Made by a program: the position numbers and the translations under genes. Shown piece after piece: positions 39,997 through 48,361 of a stretch of DNA of 64,000 nucleotides. This DNA comes from Pseudomonas moorei. GTDB lineage: Bacteria; Pseudomonadota; Gammaproteobacteria; Pseudomonadales; Pseudomonadaceae. The notes beneath the pieces are model-generated. The model saw only the letters and a program-made list of their open reading frames with translations, made no database searches and had not been told where the DNA came from. Numbering within the stretch: the first letter of the stretch is position 1; each line of letters opens with the position of its first letter. The stretch covers positions 186,001 to 250,000 of the forward strand of contig NZ_VZPP01000001.1 of assembly GCF_008801475.1 (NCBI RefSeq). Direction: 5' to 3'.

Positions 39997-40049
39997 CACC
40001 GCGGCCCCTCGTAGCAATACACATAGGCGAACCAGGCGAGGGCGATCAT
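39996..40049 (-). CDS. Candidate 17-residue ORF
   Basis: Encodes MIALAWFAYVYCYEGPR. Its ATG overlaps the stop of the upstream gene (ATGA) and its TGA overlaps the next ATG (TGATG), so it exactly bridges two genes. Hydrophobic and aromatic. It may be a coupling cistron or a real micropeptide. Confidence 0.4.
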   Translation of the reverse strand: MIALAWFAYVYCYEGPR

Positions 40050-40399
40050 TGATTCAGCTCCTTGACCTTGTCGAGGCAGGCGTTCCAGCCTTTGCGATAT
40101 GCGTAATCCGATGGCGGCTCAATTCGCTCAGGCAGCACCACCACTACCGGCGCGGGCGGCGAGACGTAGAGAGGCTTGTCATATGGACTTGGTTCTATGT
40201 TTTCTGAAGGAAAGAAAAGCCCCTTCATTCCATTTGGGTGCACGGTCATATAGGCATCGGGTTGACTCTCGACGACTGGGGCGGCGAGCAGGGCGCGGAT
40301 TTCTTGCTGAGCTTTAAATGCTTCGTCGCCCCACACAAGATTGCGCTCAAGCATTTTCGCCAGCTCTCGCGACATGGTTACGGTTTTATCGTTGGTCAT
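40046..40399 (-). CDS. Phage hypothetical protein
   Basis: 117 aa starting MTNDKTVTMSRELAKMLER. SRELAKMLERN and EIRALLAAPVVESQPDAYM occur in phage early proteins; the C terminus has a Pro-Val-rich linker and PSDYAYRKGWNACLDKVKEL. No function assigned. Confidence 0.65.
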   Translation of the reverse strand: MTNDKTVTMSRELAKMLERNLVWGDEAFKAQQEIRALLAAPVVESQPDAYMTVHPNGMKGLFFPSENIEPSPYDKPLYVSPPAPVVVVLPERIEPPSDYAYRKGWNACLDKVKELNQ

Positions 40400-40403
40400 G
40401 GCT

Positions 40404-40601
40404 TCAGTCTCCCCAGCAGCTAAGTTCTTCGGCGATTTCTTCAGCAGGTTCGCCAATCTCGCTGACACTGCCTTCGTATTCATAGTTGTCGTATATCGTG
40501 GCGCCAGTCTCCCAGCAGAATTGCAGATTGCGCGGCGACCAATACCCGAAGATTTTCCGCATGTGCAGTGCTGCACGAAGTATCCAGATGAACTTTTTCA
40601 T
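40404..40601 (-). CDS. Small phage hypothetical protein
   Basis: 65 aa, basic hydrophobic N terminus (MKKFIWILRAALHMRKIFGYW) and acidic C terminus. ATGA overlap with the upstream gene. Not recognised. Confidence 0.55.
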   Translation of the reverse strand: MKKFIWILRAALHMRKIFGYWSPRNLQFCWETGATIYDNYEYEGSVSEIGEPAEEIAEELSCWGD

Positions 40602-41062
40602 TCGCTTGCTCCCGATTCGGTGGGTTTGATGGCAGCGTCAACTTCTTGAATGAAGCCAATGTGCCAATCGTAATCAGGGTGCCGGACGTACTCAGCAGCA
40701 TCACGTAGCAACGAGATCAGCTCCACATTACGCCGCTCGGCGTCCGCAAGGCGCTGCTTTGCTTCAGCTAGTTCCGAGGTCAGTGCATTGGCCTTTTTCG
40801 ACCATGCGCGACGGCTCTTATTCAGGCATGGGATGCAGTCGTAAACAGTACCGACCTCAAGATAGCCGGGAGGTACGCCAGCTTCAGGGTGCGGGTTCTT
40901 TGTTTGCTTCAGGCCGCAGAAGCACAACGGTCCCGGAGACTTCAGAGTCGCCAGCTCTTCCCGCAAAGCAGCCAGTTCGGATTGAATAGGGTCTTGGCAG
41001 CCACCGTGCGGAGAACACATGCCAGGCGTTTTGCAGGCATCCATAGATTTACGACAGATCAT
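40598..41062 (-). CDS. Phage hypothetical protein with Cys clusters
   Basis: 154 aa. N-terminal Cys pairs (CKTPGMCSPHGGC, CFCG, CIPC) may bind zinc; the central region (about 90-125) is a predicted coiled coil. Function not recognised. GGAGG precedes the ATG at good spacing inside the preceding small gene. Confidence 0.6.
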   Translation of the reverse strand: MICRKSMDACKTPGMCSPHGGCQDPIQSELAALREELATLKSPGPLCFCGLKQTKNPHPEAGVPPGYLEVGTVYDCIPCLNKSRRAWSKKANALTSELAEAKQRLADAERRNVELISLLRDAAEYVRHPDYDWHIGFIQEVDAAIKPTESGASE

Positions 41063-41160
41063 TCCAAATCCTCCGATAGTCCGTTATGAAATAGGCAGCA
41101 GGCGAGGGCGACTGCGATGATCGACAGCAAGGCCCAGCCGGTGAAGAAATTCGTCAGCAT
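41059..41160 (-). CDS. Small membrane protein
   Basis: 33 aa: MLTNFFTGWALLSIIAVALA then CCLFHNGLSEDLE, one transmembrane helix. It overlaps the upstream stop by 7 bp and the downstream ATG by ATGA, which supports expression. Confidence 0.5.
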   Translation of the reverse strand: MLTNFFTGWALLSIIAVALACCLFHNGLSEDLE

Positions 41161-41576
41161 GATTGAGCCCTCGTTGCCCTGATCCATGTTTGGAAGGTCT
41201 GCCTACAGAAGCCAATGTGCGCCTCGATGTCGTCCCACTTCTTGCCCTGGGCGCGCATATCCAACGCCATGTTTAGGTACTCGTCGGTGAGTTCGCGCTT
41301 TCGACCCTTATTACCAAGCACGATCCCGGCATTGTTGAGATAGCGCACGACAGTTGGGTATGAGCAACCGACAGCCTTGGCGATGCTGGATGCCGGGTGA
41401 CCAGCTGCATTCATCGTAAAAATCTGGCCGATCGACTGAGGCGACAAAGTTGGCTGTCTCAATCCGCCGCGCACCTTTCTGGCGTAGTGCATCGAGCACA
41501 GGCCGCCTGTCTTGGCTTTTTTCCCGCAGTCTTCCTCAGAGCAGGGGCCGCCGTTCAGGGTTTCATGATTGGACAT
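41154..41576 (-). CDS. HTH protein with N-terminal Cys cluster
   Basis: 140 aa; the start at 41576 has GGAGG seven bases upstream. N-terminal CSEEDCGKKAKTGGLCSMHY resembles a small zinc finger seen in phage DNA-binding proteins. A resolvase/homeodomain-like helix-turn-helix (SSIAKAVGCSYPTVVRYLNNA) follows. Probable DNA-binding regulator or endonuclease-associated protein. Confidence 0.65.
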   Translation of the reverse strand: MSNHETLNGGPCSEEDCGKKAKTGGLCSMHYARKVRGGLRQPTLSPQSIGQIFTMNAAGHPASSIAKAVGCSYPTVVRYLNNAGIVLGNKGRKRELTDEYLNMALDMRAQGKKWDDIEAHIGFCRQTFQTWIRATRAQSC

Positions 41577-41715
41577 CTTCATTCCTCCGCGCGTGTTCCC
41601 GTTGCCGGGCCTTGCTGCATTTATCGTGGTTTCCGGTGCTGCGGGGCTTCCGGCACTGGTCGCAGAAAAAGTGAAGCTCCATGTGGCCCGCAGCGAGTTT
41701 TCCTTTGGATGACAT
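41563..41715 (-). CDS. Small zinc-finger-like phage protein
   Basis: 50 aa with FFCDQCRKPRSTGNHDKCSK, a C-x2-C...H...C arrangement. GGGAGG lies four bases before the ATG. Overlaps the next gene by 14 bp. Function unknown. Confidence 0.55.
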   Translation of the reverse strand: MSSKGKLAAGHMELHFFCDQCRKPRSTGNHDKCSKARQREHARRNEDVQS

Positions 41716-41752
41716 AGGGCCTCCCGGAAGGGTGAGGTGATGGGGGAATGGG

Positions 41753-42607
41753 TTAAGCGCGCTCGCCGAGATCCAGACCGATTTGGCTGACGCGATCGAC
41801 ACAGGCTGGATTCAGCCAGATGCATTCCGTTCGATTGGCGGTGCCGCGCCCGGCACTGATACGCGCCGATGTGCTGTAGCTGGCCCAGCCTGGGAGAAGC
41901 TCCGAATACAGGTCACTCGGGTATCCCGAAAGCACGACCATTCCTTCTAGCTCGAGCAAAGTGCTGAGTAATTCCCGGTGGGCGGCATCATCCATCTCGT
42001 GCTTGTAATACCGTCCGCTCGATGCACCTTTGTATCTGGTGTCGTGCACGTAGGGCGGGTCCACGTAGTGCAGAGTCTGGGGGCCGTCGTGAGCGGTGAT
42101 GACCTCGATCGCTGGGCGGTTCTCGATCAGCACGCCACTCAGACGCTGGCCAACTTCGGCAAGTTGTTCCGGATACGCAGCCCAAAGTGATTGGGCTGTG
42201 CCGTACTGCCTCTTCGTATCGATGCGAAACCCTGTGACACCCTTGGTTGCTCCGGCGGACCCGAAACCCATCTGGGCGCGGATGATCGTTCTTCTTGCAC
42301 GTTCGATCGGCTCTGCGCTCGGCTCCCATGATAATTCGAACTCTTCGCGTGAGTAGGGCGTGAATACAAGCCGCTCGACTAATCCCGATCGCGCAATCTG
42401 ATCCTGCAGGACGCGGAACAGGTTCACGATATCGCCATCCAAGTCGTTGTATACCTCGGCATATGCTCGAGGTTTCTGCATCAAGACGCCTGCGGCGCCT
42501 CCGAATGACTCTACGTAGCAGGTATGTGGCGGGAAGTGCTGAAGCACCCATGGTGCTAGTCGGAACTTGGCTCCGTGGTAGCGGATGACCGGCGCTGTAA
42601 TAGTCAT
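41753..42607 (-). CDS. DNA adenine methyltransferase (Dam/D12 class)
   Basis: A 284-aa N6-adenine methylase. N-terminal RYHGAKFRLAPWVLQHFP and ESFGGAAGVLMQKP (SAM binding), the NDLDGDIVNLF strand and catalytic DPPY (about residue 180) are intact. Likely protects phage DNA or alters regulation; the target site (GATC?) cannot be read from sequence. Confidence 0.87.
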   Translation of the reverse strand: MTITAPVIRYHGAKFRLAPWVLQHFPPHTCYVESFGGAAGVLMQKPRAYAEVYNDLDGDIVNLFRVLQDQIARSGLVERLVFTPYSREEFELSWEPSAEPIERARRTIIRAQMGFGSAGATKGVTGFRIDTKRQYGTAQSLWAAYPEQLAEVGQRLSGVLIENRPAIEVITAHDGPQTLHYVDPPYVHDTRYKGASSGRYYKHEMDDAAHRELLSTLLELEGMVVLSGYPSDLYSELLPGWASYSTSARISAGRGTANRTECIWLNPACVDRVSQIGLDLGERA

Positions 42608-42688
42608 TCTTTATTTCCAGTCAGGCGCCGCCCTCCGTGACCGGATGCGACAAATTTAAGGTTTCGTGACAGGTGGCCGTGACGCAAA

Positions 42689-42940
42689 TCAGCGAAGAGT
42701 ACAAATGTGCTCTTGAAGTGATTCGTCAGACATTCGATCCGCCGCCCAGATGAGCCGCGATACGACGTCTTGCTCCTCCGTGATGTCGAGTCGTGACATA
42801 AGGCTTTTCAGGCGGGCGTCATCGTTGTGATACAGGTCCAGCGATATGCGGCGGGAGAGGAGGCGGGCAAGGCGTTCGGTTTCGGACTGCTTGTCCCGGT
42901 CCCGCTTGTCCTGCTGGCGCTGTGCAGCGGTTTTTGCCAT
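42689..42940 (-). CDS. Small phage hypothetical protein
   Basis: 83 aa starting MAKTAAQRQQDKRDRDKQSE; GAGGT five bases upstream. A very charged N-terminal helix is followed by a segment resembling ribbon-helix-helix-associated tails. An overlapping frame from 43025 to 42819 could begin at the ATGA of the upstream stop but is less likely. Confidence 0.6.
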   Translation of the reverse strand: MAKTAAQRQQDKRDRDKQSETERLARLLSRRISLDLYHNDDARLKSLMSRLDITEEQDVVSRLIWAADRMSDESLQEHICTLR

Positions 42941-43021
42941 GTTCCACCTCTTCAATTCCGTGGGCCGGCAGATCCAGCCATGTCAGTCTTCGGCGCTGGC
43001 GCACCTGGTTGCTGATGCGCT

Positions 43022-43486
43022 TCATGCCGCCACCTTCTGCTGATTCCAGGCGCCGACGGCTTCGAAGATCCTGGCCGCGTGAGCCTCGTCGAGCGATACG
43101 GATTCTGGAATTGCTATCCAGCCAGAAGCCACCATTTGGTTCTGGTTGGCAGAGGCGCGCAGCTCCTTGTAGCAATGCTCGATCACGTCTGCTAGGTGGT
43201 CGGAGAGGTAGACGCCATCCGGCGCCACTTCGACCGACTTGCTGTAGCGGTCGCCGCGGGCATCGAGGCACATGACGCTCAGGTAGATTGTCCATCGATG
43301 GGGAAGGCCGCAGACTGCTTGGCCGATCTTGCCCGGGGCGATGTTCTTGAACGACTTGTAGTTGATCATTCCCTGCCGGCCGCTGGGGTCGATGTTCACG
43401 ACGGCGACGTGATTGGTGCTGAGGAGTGCCCGGCAAGAACGTTCGATCCGGGCCTGCATGTTGTTTTTCTTCCTGATCTTGCTCAT
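43022..43486 (-). CDS. Conserved Pseudomonas phage hypothetical protein
   Basis: 154 aa: MSKIRKKNNMQARIERSCRA, then VAVVNIDPSGRQGMINYK, HRWTIYLSVMCLD and NQNQMVASGWIAIP. This type recurs in Pseudomonas prophage early operons (from memory of the family; function unknown). ATGA-coupled to the upstream gene. Confidence 0.7.
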   Translation of the reverse strand: MSKIRKKNNMQARIERSCRALLSTNHVAVVNIDPSGRQGMINYKSFKNIAPGKIGQAVCGLPHRWTIYLSVMCLDARGDRYSKSVEVAPDGVYLSDHLADVIEHCYKELRASANQNQMVASGWIAIPESVSLDEAHAARIFEAVGAWNQQKVAA

Positions 43487-44175
43487 GCGGCCCCCGGCGT
43501 GCTCACTGGGAAGTCGATTTCATGCTCAGCAATCAGCCGAAGCAGAACCTTTGGGTTGATCTCCAGCTGCCTTGCGCAGGCCGCCCGGGTGCAGCCGATA
43601 TCCCGGATGGCCTTGATGCGCTCGACCAGAACCTTTTCCTTGGCGTGCTGGGCAGGGCTGCGGAAAGTCAAACCGTTCTGGCCGGCGACTCGTTTGAGCG
43701 TCGTGCGTCCGATCTTCAACTCGGCGCACATTTGGTCCTGCGTTAGGCCCTCAAGAATCATGGCGCGGATCTTCGGCACCAGGGCCAGATCCTCTTTGCG
43801 GGCCGCGAGCGAGGAATGACTGGCGAACTTGATGCCGTACAGGGCTGCGATGTGGCTAGCGCGCCGGGTACCGATATGAAGGTCTTTGGCCGCAGCAACC
43901 ATACCTCGGTCGTAATAGGCCTTCATCTTCTCGGCGAGTTCCGCCTCATAAGCTGCGGCCTTGGCTGACTTCGGCAGCTTGACCGACAGGTCTTTCGGTT
44001 CCTGATCAGTCGCCGTACCGTTGAACGACTGGGGACTGAATAGGCCCCGCCCGATGGCGATCTTCTTAATCACCTTCCCCTGAGCGACGAAGCCTTCCAT
44101 GGCCTGGGCGAGCCGAGCACGATCGGCATCTTTCTCGCGGATCGTGCTGAGTTCTGGGCTGACGTATGCGTTCAT
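43483..44175 (-). CDS. Phage protein with two HTH-like segments
   Basis: 230 aa starting MNAYVSPELSTIREKDADRA. Central AAKDLHIGTRRASHIAALYG and C-terminal RAACARQLEINPKVLLRLIAEH look like helix-turn-helix elements. Overlaps both neighbours by four bases. Possibly a regulator or DNA-binding accessory of the recombination genes next to it. Confidence 0.6.
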   Translation of the reverse strand: MNAYVSPELSTIREKDADRARLAQAMEGFVAQGKVIKKIAIGRGLFSPQSFNGTATDQEPKDLSVKLPKSAKAAAYEAELAEKMKAYYDRGMVAAAKDLHIGTRRASHIAALYGIKFASHSSLAARKEDLALVPKIRAMILEGLTQDQMCAELKIGRTTLKRVAGQNGLTFRSPAQHAKEKVLVERIKAIRDIGCTRAACARQLEINPKVLLRLIAEHEIDFPVSTPGAA

Positions 44176-45824
44176 GCTGCCGCCTTTGCCAGCCTCACGC
44201 CGGCCATGCTGAAGTTGGAGCCTTGGTCTGCGACCATGGCGTCGAGTGCTTCCCAATTGACCGCCAAAACCGATAGCGGAGCCTGTCCATACGCAACGGC
44301 CTTAACCAATGCTTCAAGGTCGTAGACCTCAGCCTGAAGCGCTTCGGGTTTCTGCTGGACCTGGGTAGCGGCGGGCGCCACGACAGAAGGAGCCGAGCGA
44401 ACTGGTGAAGCCGACACGGCCGGAGCCTGGGCTGCCGCCGGTGCCGGTTCAGCAACTACAGGTGCAACCGTAAGCTTTGCCTTTTCCTCTTCAGCGATCT
44501 TCTGCAACTCTTCCTCGCGAATGCGCTTGCGAGTGGATTCGGCTTTCTGTTCCTCGGCCTTCTCATGTTCCGAGATCCGAAACTTGATCAGCGTCACCAG
44601 GTCATCATTGGCTTTCACCACCAATTGCTGAATGTCGCTAAACAAGAAGGCATAGTCAGCAGCAAGCTCGGCCAGGCTCGAAAGGTTGAGGCGAATGCCA
44701 TCAGCTGCCTGGCTGGCATCGATCTTCGCCCGGGCCAGCTCGGTAGCAACCGCATCCTGCAGGCTGGCGATGGTGCGCTTGTTCTTCATGGCGCCAAGGA
44801 AGTCCGAGGCGACTGGCGGCAGAACCACGTTGCCCAGGGTCTTGTTGATCGCCGCGATGTGATCGGCAAGCGCCTTCTCGGCCTTTTGCTTGATGTTCGA
44901 CTTCACCAACTGCTCTTGCGCTTTCACCAGCTTGTCGACCTTCAGGCGGGTTTCGCGGGCATGGGCGCTGATTCGATCCAGGGACGAAAACAGCTCATCG
45001 ATGGTCTGGGTTTGCGACAGAGCCTGCTTCTTCGCCGCGGCGACAGCGTCCTCGACGTCGCCGCACCACTTCACGGCCTTTTTCGCATCGGCGAAGTCCT
45101 GATCGGTGGTCAGTTCGGTTTTCACTGAGTCGATGACCGCCAGCGCCGACTGTTCGAACGCTTTGAGGTTGCTTGCGGTAACCATGCCAGTCAGTTCGAT
45201 GCGCAGCGCTGGCAGCTCATCAGGGGCTTTACCGACGACAATCGACGGGGCATCGGCCATTTCGAAGTTCGCCAGGTCAGCCTCGAATTGCTTCCAGCCT
45301 TCAATCAACTGTTCGGCGCGGCCGGCGACTGGCCGGTATTCCATGCTAACGAAGTTCTCGGCGGTGCCGTCCGAGCAAACGAAGATCACGCGCTCGGCAC
45401 CGCTCACCAGCAACTGTTGCTCAAGTTGCCAGTAGTAGTGGGGGGCGAGGTCTTCGGCCTTAACCTGGGCGACCAGCGATTCATTCCAGAGCTTGTGCTC
45501 GAACAGTGTCTCGCCGAGCATCGTCGCGCCGTCCATCGAGGCCAGCAGGTTGCCCAGCGTGCCAACAACTGGATACAGCTCTTCGCCGATCTGCGCTTCA
45601 GCCAGCGGGCGTGCCGCCGCTTCAGTGGTGTGGCCTTTGTCGAAGATGTACTGCTGCGACTGGGTTACGTCCGGCGCGATGCCGGTCTTCTTCAGGGTCA
45701 ACAGTTCGGTGCGGGTTTGGTATTTCGATGCGCCCATCATCGCTGGCGCTTCGGAGGCGGTGAAGTGCTGGGCGCGCAGTGCATGCCACTCGGCGGAGCC
45801 TTGGGCTACGGTATGGATGATCAT
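44172..45824 (-). CDS. YqaJ-type recombinase exonuclease with long C-terminal extension
   Basis: 550 aa. Residues 1-200 form a YqaJ/lambda-exonuclease nuclease domain (GSAEWHALRAQHFTASEAPAMMG, FDKGHTTEAAARP, MDGATM, EHKLWN, QVKAEDL and YYWQLEQQLL). The remaining 350 residues are helical, resembling the DUF1351 region, ending in a Pro/Ala linker and a small tail. It would resect dsDNA ends for the RecT partner immediately upstream. The fusion makes it much longer than typical YqaJ proteins. Confidence 0.82.
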   Translation of the reverse strand: MIIHTVAQGSAEWHALRAQHFTASEAPAMMGASKYQTRTELLTLKKTGIAPDVTQSQQYIFDKGHTTEAAARPLAEAQIGEELYPVVGTLGNLLASMDGATMLGETLFEHKLWNESLVAQVKAEDLAPHYYWQLEQQLLVSGAERVIFVCSDGTAENFVSMEYRPVAGRAEQLIEGWKQFEADLANFEMADAPSIVVGKAPDELPALRIELTGMVTASNLKAFEQSALAVIDSVKTELTTDQDFADAKKAVKWCGDVEDAVAAAKKQALSQTQTIDELFSSLDRISAHARETRLKVDKLVKAQEQLVKSNIKQKAEKALADHIAAINKTLGNVVLPPVASDFLGAMKNKRTIASLQDAVATELARAKIDASQAADGIRLNLSSLAELAADYAFLFSDIQQLVVKANDDLVTLIKFRISEHEKAEEQKAESTRKRIREEELQKIAEEEKAKLTVAPVVAEPAPAAAQAPAVSASPVRSAPSVVAPAATQVQQKPEALQAEVYDLEALVKAVAYGQAPLSVLAVNWEALDAMVADQGSNFSMAGVRLAKAAA

Positions 45825-46576
45825 GCTGCTTCTCCTTCGAGTGGTTTCAGCTGATTGATGGCGTCGATTTGCTCGGCGGTCAGCGTGTATTTGCTGCTGA
45901 CGGTGGCTATCAGATGCTCAGGCGATGACTTGCCGTCCTCGATCGCCTTTCGCCATTTCGGCAGGTTCTCTGCCAGCTTCTCGTCCGGATAGGCTTCGAG
46001 TTCTACCGGCGCCGCGATCTTGGCTACGCTGGCGAGCGGCTGACCGTTCTCGCGCTCCTTCGGCATATCCTGCAGCTCTTCCGCGACCGGCATGCCGCGC
46101 AGCACGTCAGGGAACACGTCACGCAGGGCGAATGCCCTGGCACGCATTTGACGCATACGCTTTGGGTGCTGCGTCCATGGCCCGGCCTTGCCGACGAGGC
46201 CGGCCGTCTTTGCGTCATCCATGGTGTAGATCCGCACCTGCTCGTTCTCGCCGCGTCGCTTCACTCGGCAAGTTGCGGTGTGGCCGTCGTCGTCTTCGTA
46301 CACGTATTCGCAAAGAGGCGAGCCGCGCACCAGGGCGATCACTGCGTCACCCCAGAGTGCGGGCCGGCCGTTGATGACCGCGATGTTTTGCATCGCTTGC
46401 AGCGGTTGCAGGCCAAGCTCCAGGCCCCACTGAATGGCGACAAGGATGTTGCCCGGATTGCCAAGGAACTCCTTCGGCACGATGGTCGACTTTGCCAGGA
46501 TCTCGGCGAACTGCATGGCCTCGCTCAGCGACGAAGGGGTGAGGCTGAAGCTTTGCTTGACGGTTAAATCAGACAT
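45821..46576 (-). CDS. recT: RecT-family single-strand annealing protein
   Basis: A 251-aa annealing protein: SLSEAMQFAEILAKS, the GNPGNILVAIQWGLELGLQPLQA block and PALWGDAVIALV, characteristic of RecT/RecP. The start at 46576 has AAGGA six bases upstream. With the exonuclease it forms a Red-like two-component recombination system. Confidence 0.88.
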   Translation of the reverse strand: MSDLTVKQSFSLTPSSLSEAMQFAEILAKSTIVPKEFLGNPGNILVAIQWGLELGLQPLQAMQNIAVINGRPALWGDAVIALVRGSPLCEYVYEDDDGHTATCRVKRRGENEQVRIYTMDDAKTAGLVGKAGPWTQHPKRMRQMRARAFALRDVFPDVLRGMPVAEELQDMPKERENGQPLASVAKIAAPVELEAYPDEKLAENLPKWRKAIEDGKSSPEHLIATVSSKYTLTAEQIDAINQLKPLEGEAA

Positions 46577-46803
46577 GACGATTCCTTCCGCCATGCAGGC
46601 GGCTATGAGTTTGAGTTATTGAGTGAGGAGGGGATATCAGGTCACGAACGGTCTGGGTTAGCCCGCGCTGCCGTGGTCGCCAAACTGGCTTTGCAGGTGA
46701 AGGACCAGCTCCTATTCGCCCTGATTGGCGGTGATGTGCTATCGCGCTCTTGCCGCCTTGCGCGTCTGGGCCATCCAGTTAAGGCCCTCCCAGCGAGGGT
46801 GAA
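46577..46803. other. Gap without a supported gene
   Basis: A 227-bp gap. On the minus strand a frame reads MAQTRKAARAR-stop then further codons with two more stops; this may be a decayed small gene but cannot be supported. Confidence 0.4.
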
Positions 46804-46926
46804 TTATTTAGCGGTTTGTACCACCGCCACAGGCAACTGAGCCGCCCGGTGCACTTCACGCATTTCGTCGTAGGCGCCCCAGATGAGGACGGTTACGAAG
46901 GTGAGGACCCAGAAGAGTTGTTTCAT
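46804..46926 (-). CDS. Small membrane protein
   Basis: 40 aa starting MKQLFWVLTFVTVLIWGAYD, one N-terminal membrane helix, short cytoplasmic or periplasmic tail. GGAG eight bases upstream and ATGA overlap with the preceding gene. Confidence 0.55.
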   Translation of the reverse strand: MKQLFWVLTFVTVLIWGAYDEMREVHRAAQLPVAVVQTAK

Positions 46927-47066
46927 GATTCTTTCTCCTGCTTGGCTTTGATCGCGCAGTCGGCGTGCTGTGTGCGCCACTTACCTTGATGGCGTTCAAA
47001 GTGCCCTGCGCCCGCCGGGACATTGCCGTGGCACCGATAGCAGATACCTGCGTACTTGTTCCTCAT
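46923..47066 (-). CDS. Small phage protein with Cys/His motif
   Basis: 47 aa: MRNKYAGICYRCHGNVPAGAG then HFERHQGKWRTQHADC. The C-x2-C plus His/Cys pattern suggests a single zinc ribbon. ATGA overlaps at both ends. Confidence 0.55.
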   Translation of the reverse strand: MRNKYAGICYRCHGNVPAGAGHFERHQGKWRTQHADCAIKAKQEKES

Positions 47067-47254
47067 TGCGCCACCTGCATAACCCGGCGACCATTCTTGA
47101 TGGTCACTGCCGAGCGGATCGGGCAGTTGATCACCAGCGTGTCACGGGGCAGGCCGAGCGCTTCATTCAGCGGCATGCGGGAGGGCGACAAGTGCTCAAG
47201 TACGAGCTCATCGACCAGTTCGTCGATCAGGGATTTGACTGGTGGGCTGCTCAT
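47063..47254 (-). CDS. Small phage hypothetical protein
   Basis: 63 aa (MSSPPVKSLIDELVDELVLE...), with RDTLVINCPIRSAVTIKNGRR as a beta-rich C-terminal part. Coupled by ATGA on both sides. Not recognised. Confidence 0.55.
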   Translation of the reverse strand: MSSPPVKSLIDELVDELVLEHLSPSRMPLNEALGLPRDTLVINCPIRSAVTIKNGRRVMQVAQ

Positions 47255-47466
47255 GCTGCGACTCCCTTCAGATCGTTGATGCGCTTGGAGCGCTTGTCGT
47301 CCAGTTCGTTGCGGTACTGGTTAGCCTTGGCCGGGTCGATCAGCTCGCAGAACTCGGCAAGCTCGATCATGCCCATCACGAAGGTGTGATCCGGCACCGG
47401 TGAGTGCGTCACGCCGATCTTGGCGACCTCGTACTCGATGGCGAGGGCTGCTTTCTGGTCGCTCAT
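47251..47466 (-). CDS. Small phage hypothetical protein
   Basis: 71 aa, charged helical (KKAN QYRNELDDKRSKR-type C terminus). Coupled by ATGA on both sides. Not recognised. Confidence 0.55.
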   Translation of the reverse strand: MSDQKAALAIEYEVAKIGVTHSPVPDHTFVMGMIELAEFCELIDPAKANQYRNELDDKRSKRINDLKGVAA

Positions 47467-47861
47467 GAGTCGTCGTCCTCCGCAACTTGCTCCATGGCCA
47501 GGTCAAACCATGGCGAGACCAGCTCGAGAGCGATTTCCTGAAGGCCATGCGGACCAAGCAACTTTTCCGCGAAGCTTTTGCCGGTGCCGCCTTTGAGTGC
47601 GGCAATGACCAACTGCGCAAAGTTGTCCTCGTCATCCTCTCCTTCGATCTGGCGCTGATTCAGCTGCGCCTGGACGTTGCCGAGGAAGTCGGCGTAACTG
47701 ATCATCTTCGTCTGGCGGCGAGTGCGAATCACAACGTCACAGCCCAGCACCAGTTGCTCGGCGGCGTTGTAGGCCCACTCATCTGCGGCCTCGTCGCGAG
47801 ATGACGTGTCGACCGGAGTTATGTTGTCCCAGCGTGACTGTGCTGCTGCGAGTGCGTTCAT
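47463..47861 (-). CDS. Phage hypothetical protein
   Basis: 132 aa with NPVD-like N terminus (WDNITPVDTSSRDEAADEW) and long acidic C terminus. Not recognised; operon position only. Confidence 0.6.
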   Translation of the reverse strand: MNALAAAQSRWDNITPVDTSSRDEAADEWAYNAAEQLVLGCDVVIRTRRQTKMISYADFLGNVQAQLNQRQIEGEDDEDNFAQLVIAALKGGTGKSFAEKLLGPHGLQEIALELVSPWFDLAMEQVAEDDDS

Positions 47862-47883
47862 GATCGCCTCCAGATCGGCGTGG

Positions 47884-48105
47884 TTATTCGGTTGGCTTGG
47901 AGAGGAAGGGTTGCCAATGCGTTACGCGATGCTCGAATCGCGAGCCGTCTGGGTAGCGCCAGTCGATGCCGTTCCAGTAAAGGAAGCGGGAGCCGTTCGC
48001 GAATCTTTGCGCCTCCCTGGCTGGCGTGTAGGCAATGACGTGGTGTTTTCCGCCACCACGTGGCAGATCTGGCAGCTCATCGCTGCACTTGATCCAGTTG
48101 CTCAT
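47884..48105 (-). CDS. DUF551-like phage protein
   Basis: 73 aa. WIKCSDELPDLP at the start and VTHWQPFLSKP at the end match DUF551, common in lambdoid early-left regions; function unknown. Confidence 0.7.
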   Translation of the reverse strand: MSNWIKCSDELPDLPRGGGKHHVIAYTPAREAQRFANGSRFLYWNGIDWRYPDGSRFEHRVTHWQPFLSKPTE

Positions 48106-48227
48106 GCGATATACCCGCCCGGCATAGTGGTGATGACCTTCCTCGGTGCGTCATGCATCCGACCTTTGGCGCAGTCGTGGACGTCGGGGCGGGGCTTGCG
48201 GGGGAGGGGCGGGGTTGTGCGTTTCAT
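48102..48227 (-). CDS. Small basic phage protein
   Basis: 41 aa, MKRTTPPLPRKPRPDVHDCA then KGRMHDAPRKVITTMPGGYIA. ATGA overlap with the DUF551 gene. Only 27 bp separate it from the upstream terminator. Confidence 0.5.
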   Translation of the reverse strand: MKRTTPPLPRKPRPDVHDCAKGRMHDAPRKVITTMPGGYIA

Positions 48228-48253
48228 GGCTGGCTCACTCGTTTGAGTAATAA

Positions 48254-48279
48254 AAAGGCCTGCTCGAAAGCAGGCCTTT
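48254..48279 (-). terminator. Intrinsic terminator in leftward operon
   Basis: Eleven-pair stem AAAGGCCTGCT/AGCAGGCCTTT with CGAA loop, followed on the minus strand by TTATT after the T-rich arm. It is nearly symmetric, so it can act both ways. Genes to its left would need antitermination or another promoter. Confidence 0.75.
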
Positions 48280-48361
48280 ACCTTCCCTACGAAACGGCCG
48301 GGCCCATGAGGGGTCGGGTCGTTGACTGTCTGTTACATGACTGCAAATCCTCCGCTTGGTC

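Noticed and set aside
42819..43025. 68-aa frame beginning at the ATGA after the 43022 gene
   Set aside because: It overlaps the better supported 42689-42940 gene by 121 bp in another frame.
46619..46803. A minus-strand frame with protein-like codons and three stops
   Set aside because: No start, family motif or ribosome-binding site can be defined; I cannot show it was a gene.
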